From assembly GCA_964503475.1 (NCBI GenBank), contig CAZCZU010000005.1:1-64000 (forward strand): a stretch of 64,000 bases of DNA, given 5' to 3'. Each line of letters starts with the position of its first letter. The stretch's first letter is position 1. A program made the translations under genes and the position numbers. The notes beneath the pieces are model-generated. The model was given only the letters and a program-made list of their open reading frames with translations, was not told where the DNA came from and searched no databases. The DNA is from CAZCZU01 sp964503475. GTDB taxonomy: Bacteria > Pseudomonadota > Zetaproteobacteria > Mariprofundales > Mariprofundaceae. Shown here piece after piece: positions 1-8,714 of this stretch.

Positions 1-1300
1 CGCATGCCGGAAAAAATCTGAGATGGCTATTTACACAGATAGATTTACAGGCTCGATAATTGGTCAGGGCCTTGTCGATAATTCGGCCGGAAAGACGATA
101 TTCCTGTTCAAGACGCCTGGCATATTCGTGTCCCATTTCTTCCAGCCGGGTTTCGGTAGCATGCTGAATGGATTGAATCAGATTACCAACCTGCACCTTA
201 TATCCTCGTCCAACCACTGCCTGCTGCATAGCATCCATCTCGCCTCCGGCTTGCAGGGCAGGGTGGCGAGACAATGCCTGCTCTAGCAATGTTGAGCCAC
301 TGCGTGGCATGCCCACGACAAAGACAGGTGCGACATCAGTGAATGCCTTATGTGGCGAGGTAGTTAGCCGTTCTTCAGAGAAAACTGTTTCAATTAATTC
401 ATGCAGATTCGATTGTTCCAGTTCGTCATAGTGAATGCCTTGTCGACGAATGCGGTTGCCTTCGGACCAGAGTGCAAAGGCTTCCTCATAATGTCCCGCC
501 TTGTCGGCTTCTGTTCCGAGAATAAATGCTGCGGCGCTACGTTCATGGCTTTCCAGTGGCGAACGATCATATCGATCACGCAAGGTTTGAATGTCTTTCA
601 GGCGTGTTTCCGGTTCACCTCCAATATCGAGAAGAATACCAAGGGCGCTGACATGATCGGGATCGAACCTTAAGGCTCGTCGCAAGTACTCCTCAGCAGC
701 GGGCATGTCTCCCTTTTGCGCCAGGCAAACACCAATGCTATGAAGCAGGTCTGCGTCGTTAGGCGTAAGGTCGTGGGCATTGAGAAGCAGATTCAGGGAA
801 GTATCAATGTCGCCGAAGCCATTGTGAATGGATGCAAGTTTTTTGAGTAGTTTGATATGGCGTGGGTCGCGTTGAAGCGCATGCATCAATACTGCTATTG
901 CTTCGCGAAATTCGCCAAGCGCAGCCAATGATGCCCCAAGGCCGAAAGCAGCTTCAGTTAAGCGAGGTGAAAGGCTGAGTGCCCTGCGAAACAGTGGGGC
1001 GGCATCTTCCTCGCGACCCAGTACCACCAGGCAACTGGCATAGTTTGCCATAAAGTCAACACGTTTGGGTGAAGCAAGGTGTGCTCGGCCGAACCAGTCG
1101 CTCGCTGTGGTAAAGTCCTGTTGCATACCCGCAACGAGGCCACGTGCGTACATGATGTCGGGATAATCCGGTGATTGACTATCGGCCTGCTCGCAAGCCC
1201 GAAGCGCTGAGGAGAAATCTCCCTGGGCAGCCAGGGCCATGGCCTGATCAGCCAATGCCGTCAGGCGACGTTTTTTATTATTAGAAAGTTTCTTAACCAT
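1..1300 (-). CDS. TPR-repeat sulfotransferase, C-terminus cut by window edge
   Basis: The minus-strand frame is open from an ATG at 1298-1300 to the left edge, so the C-terminus is missing. A GAGAGGGG Shine-Dalgarno-like stretch lies just upstream of the ATG. About the first 290 residues are helical TPR-like repeats (for example AEEYLRRALRFDPDH). A sulfotransferase domain follows, starting with the PAPS-binding P-loop FVVGMPRSGSTLLEQAL. The family transfers sulfate from PAPS to an acceptor; TPR-linked members are often tied to protein or polysaccharide sulfation, but the acceptor cannot be read here. It lies downstream of and apart from the trp genes, and a hairpin separates them. Family assignment is firm, substrate unknown. 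Confidence 0.85.
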   Translation of the reverse strand, partial: MVKKLSNNKKRRLTALADQAMALAAQGDFSSALRACEQADSQSPDYPDIMYARGLVAGMQQDFTTASDWFGRAHLASPKRVDFMANYASCLVVLGREEDAAPLFRRALSLSPRLTEAAFGLGASLAALGEFREAIAVLMHALQRDPRHIKLLKKLASIHNGFGDIDTSLNLLLNAHDLTPNDADLLHSIGVCLAQKGDMPAAEEYLRRALRFDPDHVSALGILLDIGGEPETRLKDIQTLRDRYDRSPLESHERSAAAFILGTEADKAGHYEEAFALWSEGNRIRRQGIHYDELEQSNLHELIETVFSEERLTTSPHKAFTDVAPVFVVGMPRSGSTLLEQALSRHPALQAGGEMDAMQQAVVGRGYKVQVGNLIQSIQHATETRLEEMGHEYARRLEQEYRLSGRIIDKALTNYRACKSICVNSHLRFFPAC

Positions 1301-1468
1301 ATGATCCCCTCTCAATCAACTGTACCCAGTCTTTGAGAGAGAATGAAGTAAGGCCAATACATCCATTCGAAGCGATGAGAATAATTAAGAAAAGAAGTGA
1401 ATTGAGAGCCGCACCGGGATCAGACGGGTGCATCAGTGATTCTCGTAGTTCCGGGACACAACAATTAG

Positions 1469-1500
1469 GGGCGGCGCAAGGGCACGCCGCCCTTTTGTTT
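1469..1500. terminator. GC hairpin downstream of trpC
   Basis: An 8-bp GGGCGGCG/CGCCGCCC stem (1469-1476 and 1485-1492) with an 8-nt loop is followed on the plus strand by TTTTGTTT. It lies directly after the trpC stop, so it probably ends the minus-strand trp transcript, although the T-rich tract is better in the plus direction. The rest of 1301-1468 shows no gene. Confidence 0.6.
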
Positions 1501-2284
1501 AGGAGAGCAGGGTGGTCAGGGCCTCGCCGGGATCGGGCTGGCGCATCAGTGATTCGCCGACCAGGAAGCCGTAGACGCCGTTGTCGTTCATTCGGGCGAT
1601 ATCTTCGGGTGTGAAGATGCCCGACTCGGTGATGACGGTCTTGCCAGTACCCACCTGCGGCAGCAGCTCGATGGTGGTGTCGAGCGTCGTCTCGAAGGTG
1701 TGCAGGTTGCGGTTGTTGATGCCGATCAGCTGCGTATCGAGCTTCAGGGCCCGCTCCAGCTCCTCGGCATTATGAACCTCGGGCAGGATCGAGAGGCCCA
1801 GCTCCGTCGCCGCTGCAGCCAGATCGGCCGCAAGGGCATCATCGACCATGGCCAGGATGATCAGGATGGCATCGGCACCCATGGCACGCGCTTCCAGCAC
1901 CTGGTAAGTGTCGAGCATGAAATCCTTGCGAAGGATCGGCAGCTCGACCGCCTTGCGGATGGCTCGCACGTAATCGTCATTGCCCTGGAAGTAGTGGATG
2001 TCGGTCAGCACGGAGAGGCAGCTGGCGCCGCCTGCCGCATAGCTGCGGGCAATGGCCACCGGATCGAAGTTAGGACGGATGATGCCCTTGGAAGGGGAGG
2101 CCTTCTTTACCTCGGCGATGACGGCATTCTCTTTGGCCGCACAACGGTCAGCCAGTGCGCCGGCAAAATCTTTGGGCTGATAGCGATCGCAATCCTTGCG
2201 CAGCTGGCGCTCGGAGACGCGCAGCTTGCGATCCGCCACCCAGCGGCGCTTGTAGTCGGCAATTTCGTTTAGAATCGATGACAT
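1499..2284 (-). CDS. trpC: Indole-3-glycerol phosphate synthase
   Basis: Converts 1-(2-carboxyphenylamino)-1-deoxyribulose-5-phosphate to indole-3-glycerol phosphate in tryptophan synthesis; cytoplasmic TIM barrel. At 261 residues it has the normal length of a monofunctional TrpC. Visible family motifs are VIAEVKKASPSKGIIR near residue 55 (catalytic Lys region), LRKDFMLDTYQV, IGINNRNLHTF and VITESGI near the C-terminus. It is the last gene of a trpE-trpG-trpD-trpC unit; its ATG directly abuts the trpD stop. There is no fused TrpF domain, and trpF, trpB and trpA are not in the window. Confidence 0.97.
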   Translation of the reverse strand: MSSILNEIADYKRRWVADRKLRVSERQLRKDCDRYQPKDFAGALADRCAAKENAVIAEVKKASPSKGIIRPNFDPVAIARSYAAGGASCLSVLTDIHYFQGNDDYVRAIRKAVELPILRKDFMLDTYQVLEARAMGADAILIILAMVDDALAADLAAAATELGLSILPEVHNAEELERALKLDTQLIGINNRNLHTFETTLDTTIELLPQVGTGKTVITESGIFTPEDIARMNDNGVYGFLVGESLMRQPDPGEALTTLLS

Positions 2285-3310
2285 TTAACTATCCTGTGTG
2301 AATTTGATCAGGGCATCGAGTGTTTCGCTGGCGCGGCCTGAGTCGATCGCCCCGGCAGCCAGGGCGAGCCCCTCAGGGATACCGTCGGCCTTGCCGGCAA
2401 CCCACAGGGCAGCGGCAGCGTTCAAAAGCACGATATCGCGCCCTGCACCCGGTTGCCCGGCCAGGATGTGGCGCATGATAGAGGCGTTCTGTGCGCTGTC
2501 TCCGCCTTCCAGGGCCTCAGGGGCTGCATAGGGCATGCCGAAGGCCGCAGGATCGATCTCGAACAGCCTCAGCGGCGCTCCCTGTTCCACCCAGACGGCA
2601 TCGGTGATGTCGGTGGTGGTGATCTCGTCGAGACCATCGCGACCATGCACGACGAGGGCACGCTTCACACCCAGCTTCAACAGGGCCTCTGCGACGAGCT
2701 CAAGGCGATCGCGGGCATAGACGCCCATCACCTGAAAGTCGGCGCCGGCCGGATTGGTCAGCGGGCCGAGCAGGTTGAATACGGAGCGGATACCCAGCTC
2801 CTTGCGCGGGCCGCCGGCATGACGCATGGCCGGGTGATGGCTGGGAGCAAACAGGAAGCCCAGGCCCACCTCATCGATGCAGTCGGCCACCCGTTCTGGT
2901 GCGATGTCCAGCTTTACACCGAGCGACTCCAGTACATCGGCACTGCCGGAGCGGGAGGAGATGGCACGGTTGCCATGCTTGGCCACGGGCTGGCCGCAGG
3001 CAGCAACGACCACGGCGACCGTGGTGGAGATGTTGAAGGTGCTGCGCCCGTCGCCACCGGTGCCGCAGGTATCGATCAGCCCTTTGCTCGTAGGCTGGAT
3101 ACGGGTAGCGGCAGCACGCATGGCGCGGGCCGCACCGGCAACCACGTCGGAATTCTCGCCCAGCACGGTCAGGCCCATCAGCAGGGCCCCGATCTGCGCC
3201 GGGGTCGTCTCACCGTTCATGATATGGCCGAAGACAATCTCGGTCTCTTCGCCTGTGGGCAGTCGATGCTGTTGCAGGCCGCGGATGACGCTCTGGATGG
3301 AGGTGCTCAT
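2285..3310 (-). CDS. trpD: Anthranilate phosphoribosyltransferase
   Basis: Transfers phosphoribose from PRPP to anthranilate, the second committed step of tryptophan synthesis. The 341-residue protein has the PRPP-binding motif CGTGGDGRSTFNIST near residue 82, then AKHGNRAISSRSGSADVLE and HPAMRHAGGPRKELGIRSVFN. Its start overlaps the end of trpG by four bases (ATGA), a layout that favours translational coupling. It is an independent gene, not fused to trpG as in enteric bacteria. Confidence 0.97.
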   Translation of the reverse strand: MSTSIQSVIRGLQQHRLPTGEETEIVFGHIMNGETTPAQIGALLMGLTVLGENSDVVAGAARAMRAAATRIQPTSKGLIDTCGTGGDGRSTFNISTTVAVVVAACGQPVAKHGNRAISSRSGSADVLESLGVKLDIAPERVADCIDEVGLGFLFAPSHHPAMRHAGGPRKELGIRSVFNLLGPLTNPAGADFQVMGVYARDRLELVAEALLKLGVKRALVVHGRDGLDEITTTDITDAVWVEQGAPLRLFEIDPAAFGMPYAAPEALEGGDSAQNASIMRHILAGQPGAGRDIVLLNAAAALWVAGKADGIPEGLALAAGAIDSGRASETLDALIKFTQDS

Positions 3311-3876
3311 GCTTTCACCTCCAGGAAGTTCTGCAGCATCTTGTGGCCGTGCTCGGTCAGGATCGATTCCGGGTGGAACTGCACGCCGAAGGTCGGATGC
3401 TCGACATGTTGCATGCCCATCAGTTCACCCTCCGGTGTCCATGCCGTGCGCTTCAGGCAGTCAGGCAAAGGCTCCTCGACGATGAGGGAGTGGTAACGGG
3501 TGGCGGTGAAGGGGGAGGGGATGCCGGCAAAGACACCCTCACCGGTATGCTCGATCGGGCTGACCTTGCCGTGCATCAGGCGCGGGGCACGAATCACCTT
3601 GCCGCCGAAAACCTCGCCAATCGACTGATGGCCCAGGCAGACACCCAGGATTGGAATCCGGCCGGAAAAGCGACGGATCGCCTCCATGGAGATGCCGGCC
3701 TCGTGCGGGGTGCAGGGGCCGGGCGAGACAAGAATGCGGTCCGGCGCCATGTCGGCGATCTGGTCCGTGCTGATCTTGTCGTTGCGATACACTTCCGGCG
3801 TATCGCCAAGCTCACCCAGATACTGCACCAGGTTGAAGGTGAAGGAGTCGTAGTTGTCGATGACCAGTGTTGTCAT
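3307..3876 (-). CDS. trpG: Anthranilate synthase glutamine amidotransferase subunit
   Basis: Supplies ammonia from glutamine to the TrpE subunit. The 189-residue class I amidotransferase begins with the family signature VIDNYDSFTFNLVQYL. It carries the nucleophile Cys in ILGVCLGHQSIGE and the His-Glu pair in GVQFHPESI near the C-terminus. Its ATG directly follows the trpE stop codon and its end overlaps trpD. The same subunit may also serve 4-amino-4-deoxychorismate synthase, as in some bacteria with a single copy, but that cannot be judged from this window. Confidence 0.95.
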   Translation of the reverse strand: MTTLVIDNYDSFTFNLVQYLGELGDTPEVYRNDKISTDQIADMAPDRILVSPGPCTPHEAGISMEAIRRFSGRIPILGVCLGHQSIGEVFGGKVIRAPRLMHGKVSPIEHTGEGVFAGIPSPFTATRYHSLIVEEPLPDCLKRTAWTPEGELMGMQHVEHPTFGVQFHPESILTEHGHKMLQNFLEVKA

Positions 3877-5328
3877 TTATCTGTGCTCCACAGTGGTTTC
3901 AGTATCCTGAGACTGGGCCAGCGATACGGAGCGGAACATGGCCGTGGCCTTGTTGACGCACTCCTGATGTTCGCTTGAGGGGTTGGAGTCAGCAACAATG
4001 CCGGCACCGGCCTGAACATCAACCATCCCGTGACGAATGATGGCGGTGCGGATGATAATCGCAGTGTCCATCTGGGCGCCACCGAAAGAGATGTAACCGA
4101 TACAGCCGCCGTAGGCGCCGCGCCCCTCCGGCTCCAGTTCATCGATGATTTGCATCGCCCTGATTTTTGGCGCACCGGAGAGGGTGCCGGCCGGGAATGT
4201 GGCGGCGAGAAGCTCCAGTGCGTCAACATCGTCGCGCAGCGTTCCCTCCACCTGTGAAACGATATGCATCACATGCGAGTAACGCTCGATAGCCATCGAT
4301 TCGCTAACCTGCACGCTGCCGTAGTCGCAGACGCGGCCAAGGTCATTGCGGCCGAGGTCGACCAGCATGACATGCTCGGCCAGCTCCTTGGCGTCTGCGA
4401 GCAGGTCTTTCTCCAGAGCCAGATCCTCGGCATCGCTGTTGCCGCGCGGGCGGGTGCCGGCAATCGGACGCACGATGGCGCGGCGATCTTCCTTGCGTAC
4501 CAGAATTTCGGGGGAGGATCCGATCAGGATCGTATCGCCGATGTGCAGATAGAAGAGGTAAGGCGAGGGATTAATGTGGCGCACGGCACGATAGATCGCC
4601 AGCGGATCGCAATCCAGGGGGGTGGAGAATCGCTGCGAGAGCACGACCTGAAAGATATCGCCGGCCAGAATGAACTCCTTGGCCTTTTCAACCATGGCTT
4701 CAAAGTCACCCTGCGGGATATGCGGCTGAACGCCGGAAGTGCCGGTGGCCAGCTGCACGGCCTGGGAATCGAGGTCCATCGGTTCCGGGGTCGGGTTATG
4801 CTGTAGCTTGTCCGCAATCTGGTCCAGCTGTTGACGGGCATACACTTCCTCATCGCCCAGTACACAGAGGTGCATGACCCCTTTGAGGCTGTCCATGACA
4901 ATAAAGCGGTCGACGAGCATGAATGCTGCCAGCGGCGCATCACTCTCATGAGCCGGCACACCCGGCTCAAAACGGTGGATGATGTCATACGCAAAATAGC
5001 CGACAGCCCCGCCGGAGAAGGGGAGGCCATCAGCATGCAGTGTGGCATCGCGCTGGATAACCTCGCTGCGAATCCACTCAAGAATATCCGCGCCGGCATG
5101 CTGTACGCTCTCCCCGCCACGTGGCTGGATATGCAGAGCATGCTGCTGCTCGATAGCTGTATGCGAAGGCTCAAAGCCGATAATGCTGTAACGTCCCCAG
5201 TGCTCGCCACCCTCGGCACTTTCGAACAGGAAGCAGTTGCCGCTGTCGCGAAGCCGGGCAAAGACCGAAACGGGAGTATCGCAGTCGGCGGAGAGGGTGC
5301 GTTGGTAGAGTGTCAGAGGTTTATGCAT
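3877..5328 (-). CDS. trpE: Anthranilate synthase component I
   Basis: Makes anthranilate from chorismate together with TrpG. An in-frame upstream start at 5415 would run into the tRNA gene on the other strand, so I choose the ATG at 5326-5328 (MHKPLTLYQRTL), giving 483 residues. The N-terminal FLFES motif matches the tryptophan feedback-binding region. The C-terminal half has the chorismate-binding core: RPIAGTRPRG, DLGRNDLGRV, and SGAPKIRAM followed by RGAYGGCIGYISF. It is the first gene of trpEGDC. I saw no Trp-rich leader peptide or attenuator in the 79 bases before it. Confidence 0.95.
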   Translation of the reverse strand: MHKPLTLYQRTLSADCDTPVSVFARLRDSGNCFLFESAEGGEHWGRYSIIGFEPSHTAIEQQHALHIQPRGGESVQHAGADILEWIRSEVIQRDATLHADGLPFSGGAVGYFAYDIIHRFEPGVPAHESDAPLAAFMLVDRFIVMDSLKGVMHLCVLGDEEVYARQQLDQIADKLQHNPTPEPMDLDSQAVQLATGTSGVQPHIPQGDFEAMVEKAKEFILAGDIFQVVLSQRFSTPLDCDPLAIYRAVRHINPSPYLFYLHIGDTILIGSSPEILVRKEDRRAIVRPIAGTRPRGNSDAEDLALEKDLLADAKELAEHVMLVDLGRNDLGRVCDYGSVQVSESMAIERYSHVMHIVSQVEGTLRDDVDALELLAATFPAGTLSGAPKIRAMQIIDELEPEGRGAYGGCIGYISFGGAQMDTAIIIRTAIIRHGMVDVQAGAGIVADSNPSSEHQECVNKATAMFRSVSLAQSQDTETTVEHR

Positions 5329-5346
5329 GGGAATCCAAATCCGATG

Positions 5347-5376
5347 TTGACAGGTTTTGGCGGGCATGGCTAAATG
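5347..5376 (+). promoter_or_regulatory. Likely tRNA-Ala promoter
   Basis: A perfect TTGACA (5347-5352) is followed after about 17 nt by a weak -10 (around GCTAAAT, 5369-5375) and a GC-rich discriminator (GCGCCGCG), typical of stringently controlled stable-RNA promoters. The tRNA starts about 30 nt further on. The -10 is poor, so this is tentative. Confidence 0.45.
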
Positions 5377-5407
5377 CGCCGCGTTCGCCACACAAGGCGA
5401 GACGTCT

Positions 5408-5483
<76 letters not shown>

Positions 5484-5490
5484 GACACCG

Positions 5491-5526
5491 AAAAGGCTCT
5501 TGCTTTGCAAGGGCCTTTTTCTTTTT
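5491..5526 (+). terminator. Intrinsic terminator of tRNA-Ala
   Basis: An 11-bp stem (AAGGCTCTTGC pairing GCAAGGGCCTT, one G-U) with a TTT loop, followed by a long T-rich run, starts 8 nt after the tRNA CCA end. Confidence 0.85.
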
Positions 5527-5700
5527 CAGCACACAGGCCGGCGGCTACTTGTACAGAGTGGTTGTACAGAGAACGGCTGGCGCCTTCTACGCCACGTCCG
5601 GTGATCAGCTGCTGTTTCATCGTTCGGAAACCTACATTTACTACTGGCGAAGAGCCATCCCTCACGCCCTGCGGTATGGTGCGGAAGTATGTGGGAAATA

Positions 5701-5731
5701 AAAAAAGCCGGGGCGAACCCCGGCTTTTTTT
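5701..5731. terminator. Bidirectional terminator between tRNA-Ala and ppiD
   Basis: A perfect 7-bp stem GCCGGGG/CCCCGGC with CGAA loop is flanked by six A on the left and seven T on the right, so it can work on both strands. It lies about 20 nt after the ppiD stop. The stretch 5527-5700 shows no convincing gene. Confidence 0.85.
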
Positions 5732-5751
5732 GTTGGGCGAGATGCCTGCGA

Positions 5752-7665
5752 TCAGAAGCGGGCGATCACATCCTTATGCAGAACGATCTCGTGGCGATCG
5801 CGTACGCTGGCCATCCAGCGGGCGAAGCGCACCGCACCCTTGGACTTCTGTACTTCTTTGCGGATCGCAGCGCGTTGCTTGGTCAGTTCGGCCGCTGCCG
5901 GGGCCTCCACCTTCTCGACGTAAACGAGGGCGAGACCACGCGAAGTGTTGACCGGCTTGCCGGCCCATGTGCCGCTGTTGGTGCGGAAGGCGGTATCGAT
6001 GACGGAAGGCGTGAGCCAGGTGGAGTCGTCGCCGACACCATTGCTGCGCACCGGCTTGGAGAGGTATTTCGGCTGGCCGGCACTCTGGGCCATGGCATCC
6101 GGGGTGATGTCGCCCGCACCACTCAGAAGATCGGCGGCCAGCTTGTCGGCCTTGGCGACGGCTGCGGCATGGCGGGCATCGGCGTGGGCATCGGCTGCAA
6201 CCTCGGAATAAGGGCGCAGCTTCGGCTCGATGCGATCCAGTACCTCGATAGCAACAAAACGGCCGTCATCCAGTTCGATGACGTTGACGGCATCGCCCGG
6301 CATGGTCGAGAAGGGCAGGGCGCGCAGTTTCGCATCGCTGCCGAGCAGGTCGTTGGCCAGGGCCTCGTCGCTGCTGATCGGGCCGATATGGCGCACCTTC
6401 AGGTTCACGCTGTCCGCTGCATCCTGCAGCTTGCCGAGCTGGCCCAGGGCATCGTCGAGATCCTGCGACAGCTTGTAGGCCTCCTCGCTGGCCTTCTCGG
6501 TGTTCAGCTTCTGCAGCAGGGTATCGCGTACCTCGGCAAAGCTCTTCACCTTCTCCGGGCGGACATCCTCGAGCTTGATCAGGTGAAGGCCGAACTGTGT
6601 TTCGACCACATCGCTGACTTCGCCCTTCTGCATCGAGAATACGGCTTCGTCGAAGGCCGGTACCATGGTGCCGCGGGCAAACCAGCCCAGATCACCACCC
6701 TTGTCGGCGGTGATGTCTTCCGATACCTCGGTAGCTACCTTGGCAAACGACTCACCATTGGCGATGCGTGCAGCTGCCGCCTCAATCTTCTTGCGCGCAG
6801 CCTGCTTGGTAGCCTCATCGGCAGTGGCAGGAAGCTTGACCAGGATGTGGCGGGCATGGCGCTGCTCGGGGGTGGTGAACTCGGCCTTGCGATCCTCATA
6901 CGCCTGCTTCAGCTCCGCATCGCTGACGGAGACTTCGCCGGCCAGCTGTTTCGGATCGATCTCGACAGCATCGAGCTTGACGCGCAGCGGCGACTGATAC
7001 TGCTCCGGATGCTTGTCGTAATAGTCGCGTGCCTCTTTGTCGGTGACGGTGATGTCGCTCTCCAGGCTTTTCGGATCAATGATCACGGCAGCAATGGTGC
7101 GTTTTTCGAATTCGCGGTTGAAGCGATCGCGTACCTCATCGTCGCTGACGCGGGCGGAATCGATGATTGCCTTCTGCAGGGCATCGATCATCAGGTTCAG
7201 GCGCTGCTCATCCTCGTAATCACGCGTGGAGCGATAGCCCATGTTGCGGGTGATGATCTGGTAGCGGTTGGGGTCAAAGCCCGTGGCACTCTGGAAGGCC
7301 GGGTTCGACTGCACGCTGGCCACCAGGGCCGCTTCCGGTGCCACCAGCCCCATGTCGTAGGCCTCGTCCAGCATCAGCTGGCGGTTGATCAGGGTCTGCA
7401 GGGTTGTCTCCTTGACGTTCAGCTGCCTGGCCAGGTCCTTGGAGAAGCGCTTGCCGAAAATGGCGCGGTAGCTGTTCAGCTGGCGCTCGTAGGCCTGGGC
7501 AAAGGTGCTGTCGGCAATCGGCTTGCCATCCACTTCGGCCACATATTCGACCCGGCTGCCCAGGAAGTAGTCGCCAACGCCCCAGAGTGCGAAGGAGAGT
7601 GCGATGCCGCCGAGAATGACCTTGGCCATCCAGGACTGGGCGTGATTACGCATGGATTCGAGCAT
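5752..7665 (-). CDS. ppiD: Periplasmic folding chaperone, PpiD/SurA family
   Basis: Membrane-anchored chaperone that helps secreted and outer-membrane proteins fold as they leave the Sec channel. The 637-residue protein has a short cytoplasmic start, one membrane segment at about residues 14-34, a SurA-like N-domain (about 40-240), and one parvulin domain at about 269-366 (RHARHILVK ... GGDLGWFARGTMVPAFDEA ... TQFGLHLIKL). A long C-terminal domain follows. Length and layout match PpiD rather than soluble SurA, which lacks the anchor. It is a single gene with its own terminator. The 229 bases upstream (7666-7894) hold divergent promoters and no gene that I can support. Confidence 0.92.
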   Translation of the reverse strand: MLESMRNHAQSWMAKVILGGIALSFALWGVGDYFLGSRVEYVAEVDGKPIADSTFAQAYERQLNSYRAIFGKRFSKDLARQLNVKETTLQTLINRQLMLDEAYDMGLVAPEAALVASVQSNPAFQSATGFDPNRYQIITRNMGYRSTRDYEDEQRLNLMIDALQKAIIDSARVSDDEVRDRFNREFEKRTIAAVIIDPKSLESDITVTDKEARDYYDKHPEQYQSPLRVKLDAVEIDPKQLAGEVSVSDAELKQAYEDRKAEFTTPEQRHARHILVKLPATADEATKQAARKKIEAAAARIANGESFAKVATEVSEDITADKGGDLGWFARGTMVPAFDEAVFSMQKGEVSDVVETQFGLHLIKLEDVRPEKVKSFAEVRDTLLQKLNTEKASEEAYKLSQDLDDALGQLGKLQDAADSVNLKVRHIGPISSDEALANDLLGSDAKLRALPFSTMPGDAVNVIELDDGRFVAIEVLDRIEPKLRPYSEVAADAHADARHAAAVAKADKLAADLLSGAGDITPDAMAQSAGQPKYLSKPVRSNGVGDDSTWLTPSVIDTAFRTNSGTWAGKPVNTSRGLALVYVEKVEAPAAAELTKQRAAIRKEVQKSKGAVRFARWMASVRDRHEIVLHKDVIARF

Positions 7666-7894
7666 GTTGCCCCCAGATTCATCATTTAATTGGCTTGGAT
7701 CACGGTGTGGCGCGCCATGTCGGGATATGGGCCGGAAACCGTTGATTCCACAGGGTGCGCGACGCTACTTGAGGGTGGTAGGGCGCGCAAGCGACGAGCC
7801 GCCGTAGTGCGCCTGGCTGCGTGGATGGGCTACCATTGTGGAAGTAACTGTGAGTGTGCGCACTTGTAATTCGGGACGGGAGATTTAGAAAGCC

Positions 7895-8713
7895 GTGATG
7901 CAGACGATGCGGGGATATCTGGAGAGCTGGAACTGGCGGGCCGAACGGGTCGGTGAGTTTACGCTGCATATGCTGGAAGGGGTGAGCCGCTTTCTGCGTA
8001 CCGGCTGGCACCTGGCGGGGCTGGTGTTACGCCTGCAGTGGCTGGCCAGGCCGGCCGTGACCAATGTGCTGATCCGCCAGATCTATTTTACCGGTGTACA
8101 GAGCTTTCCCTGGGTGATCTTTATGGCTCTGGCTGCCGGTGTGCTGGCAGTGTACAACATTGTCGTGTTTGCCAAGCAGGTGGAAGACCTGTCGCTGATC
8201 GGGTCGCTGATGAATGGTGTGTTGGTACAGGAGATGGCGCCCTTTATGGTGGCGATTTTCCTGCTGGCTCGCTCCGGCGTGGCGGTGGTGACCGAGGTGG
8301 GCAATATGCACGTGCGCGGTGAGGATATGCTGTTGCGCAGTCTCGGGGTCGATATGCGTGAGTATCTGCATCTGCCTCGCATACTGGCTTTCGCACTCTG
8401 CGGCCTGATCCTGACCTTCATGTTCGTGGCGATCGCTATCTGGGTCGGCGGGCTGGCCGTGTCATGGAACCATGCGCTCAACTTTTCAGAGTTTGTCGCC
8501 GAAGTGCGGCGTGGCACCAGCATGGGAGAGGTGCTGGCGATGGTGGCCAAGGGCATGTTTTATCCCATGCTGGCCTGTATGGTGCTGCTTGATCAGGGTT
8601 GCCGGGTCGGGCGCGATCCGAATCAGATTCCTGTACGGGCGACCAACGGTGTGCTGGGAGCCTTGATGTTGATGGTGCTGATCGACGTGCTCTGGGTCAT
8701 GTTGCGGGGCTAG
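7895..8713 (+). CDS. mlaE: MlaE-family lipid ABC transporter permease
   Basis: Inner-membrane permease of an MCE-type phospholipid transport system that works at the inner face of the outer-membrane lipid asymmetry pathway. The 272-residue protein has five to six hydrophobic segments and family motifs (SFPWVIFMALAAGVLAVYN; MAPFMVAIFLLARSGVAVVTEVGNM). Two starts are possible: GTG at 7895 or ATG at 7898, differing by one residue. It is the first gene of a plus-strand chain reaching to ubiD. The next gene starts after a one-base gap. Confidence 0.9.
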   Translation: MMQTMRGYLESWNWRAERVGEFTLHMLEGVSRFLRTGWHLAGLVLRLQWLARPAVTNVLIRQIYFTGVQSFPWVIFMALAAGVLAVYNIVVFAKQVEDLSLIGSLMNGVLVQEMAPFMVAIFLLARSGVAVVTEVGNMHVRGEDMLLRSLGVDMREYLHLPRILAFALCGLILTFMFVAIAIWVGGLAVSWNHALNFSEFVAEVRRGTSMGEVLAMVAKGMFYPMLACMVLLDQGCRVGRDPNQIPVRATNGVLGALMLMVLIDVLWVMLRG

Positions 8714-8714
8714 C

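Noticed and set aside
1333..1614. Plus-strand 93-residue frame over the trpC terminator
   Set aside because: It runs through a terminator hairpin and into antisense trpC; no start signal or motif.
5689..7689. Plus-strand 666-residue frame opposite ppiD
   Set aside because: No domain or start signal; mirrors codon bias of ppiD, which has clear family motifs.
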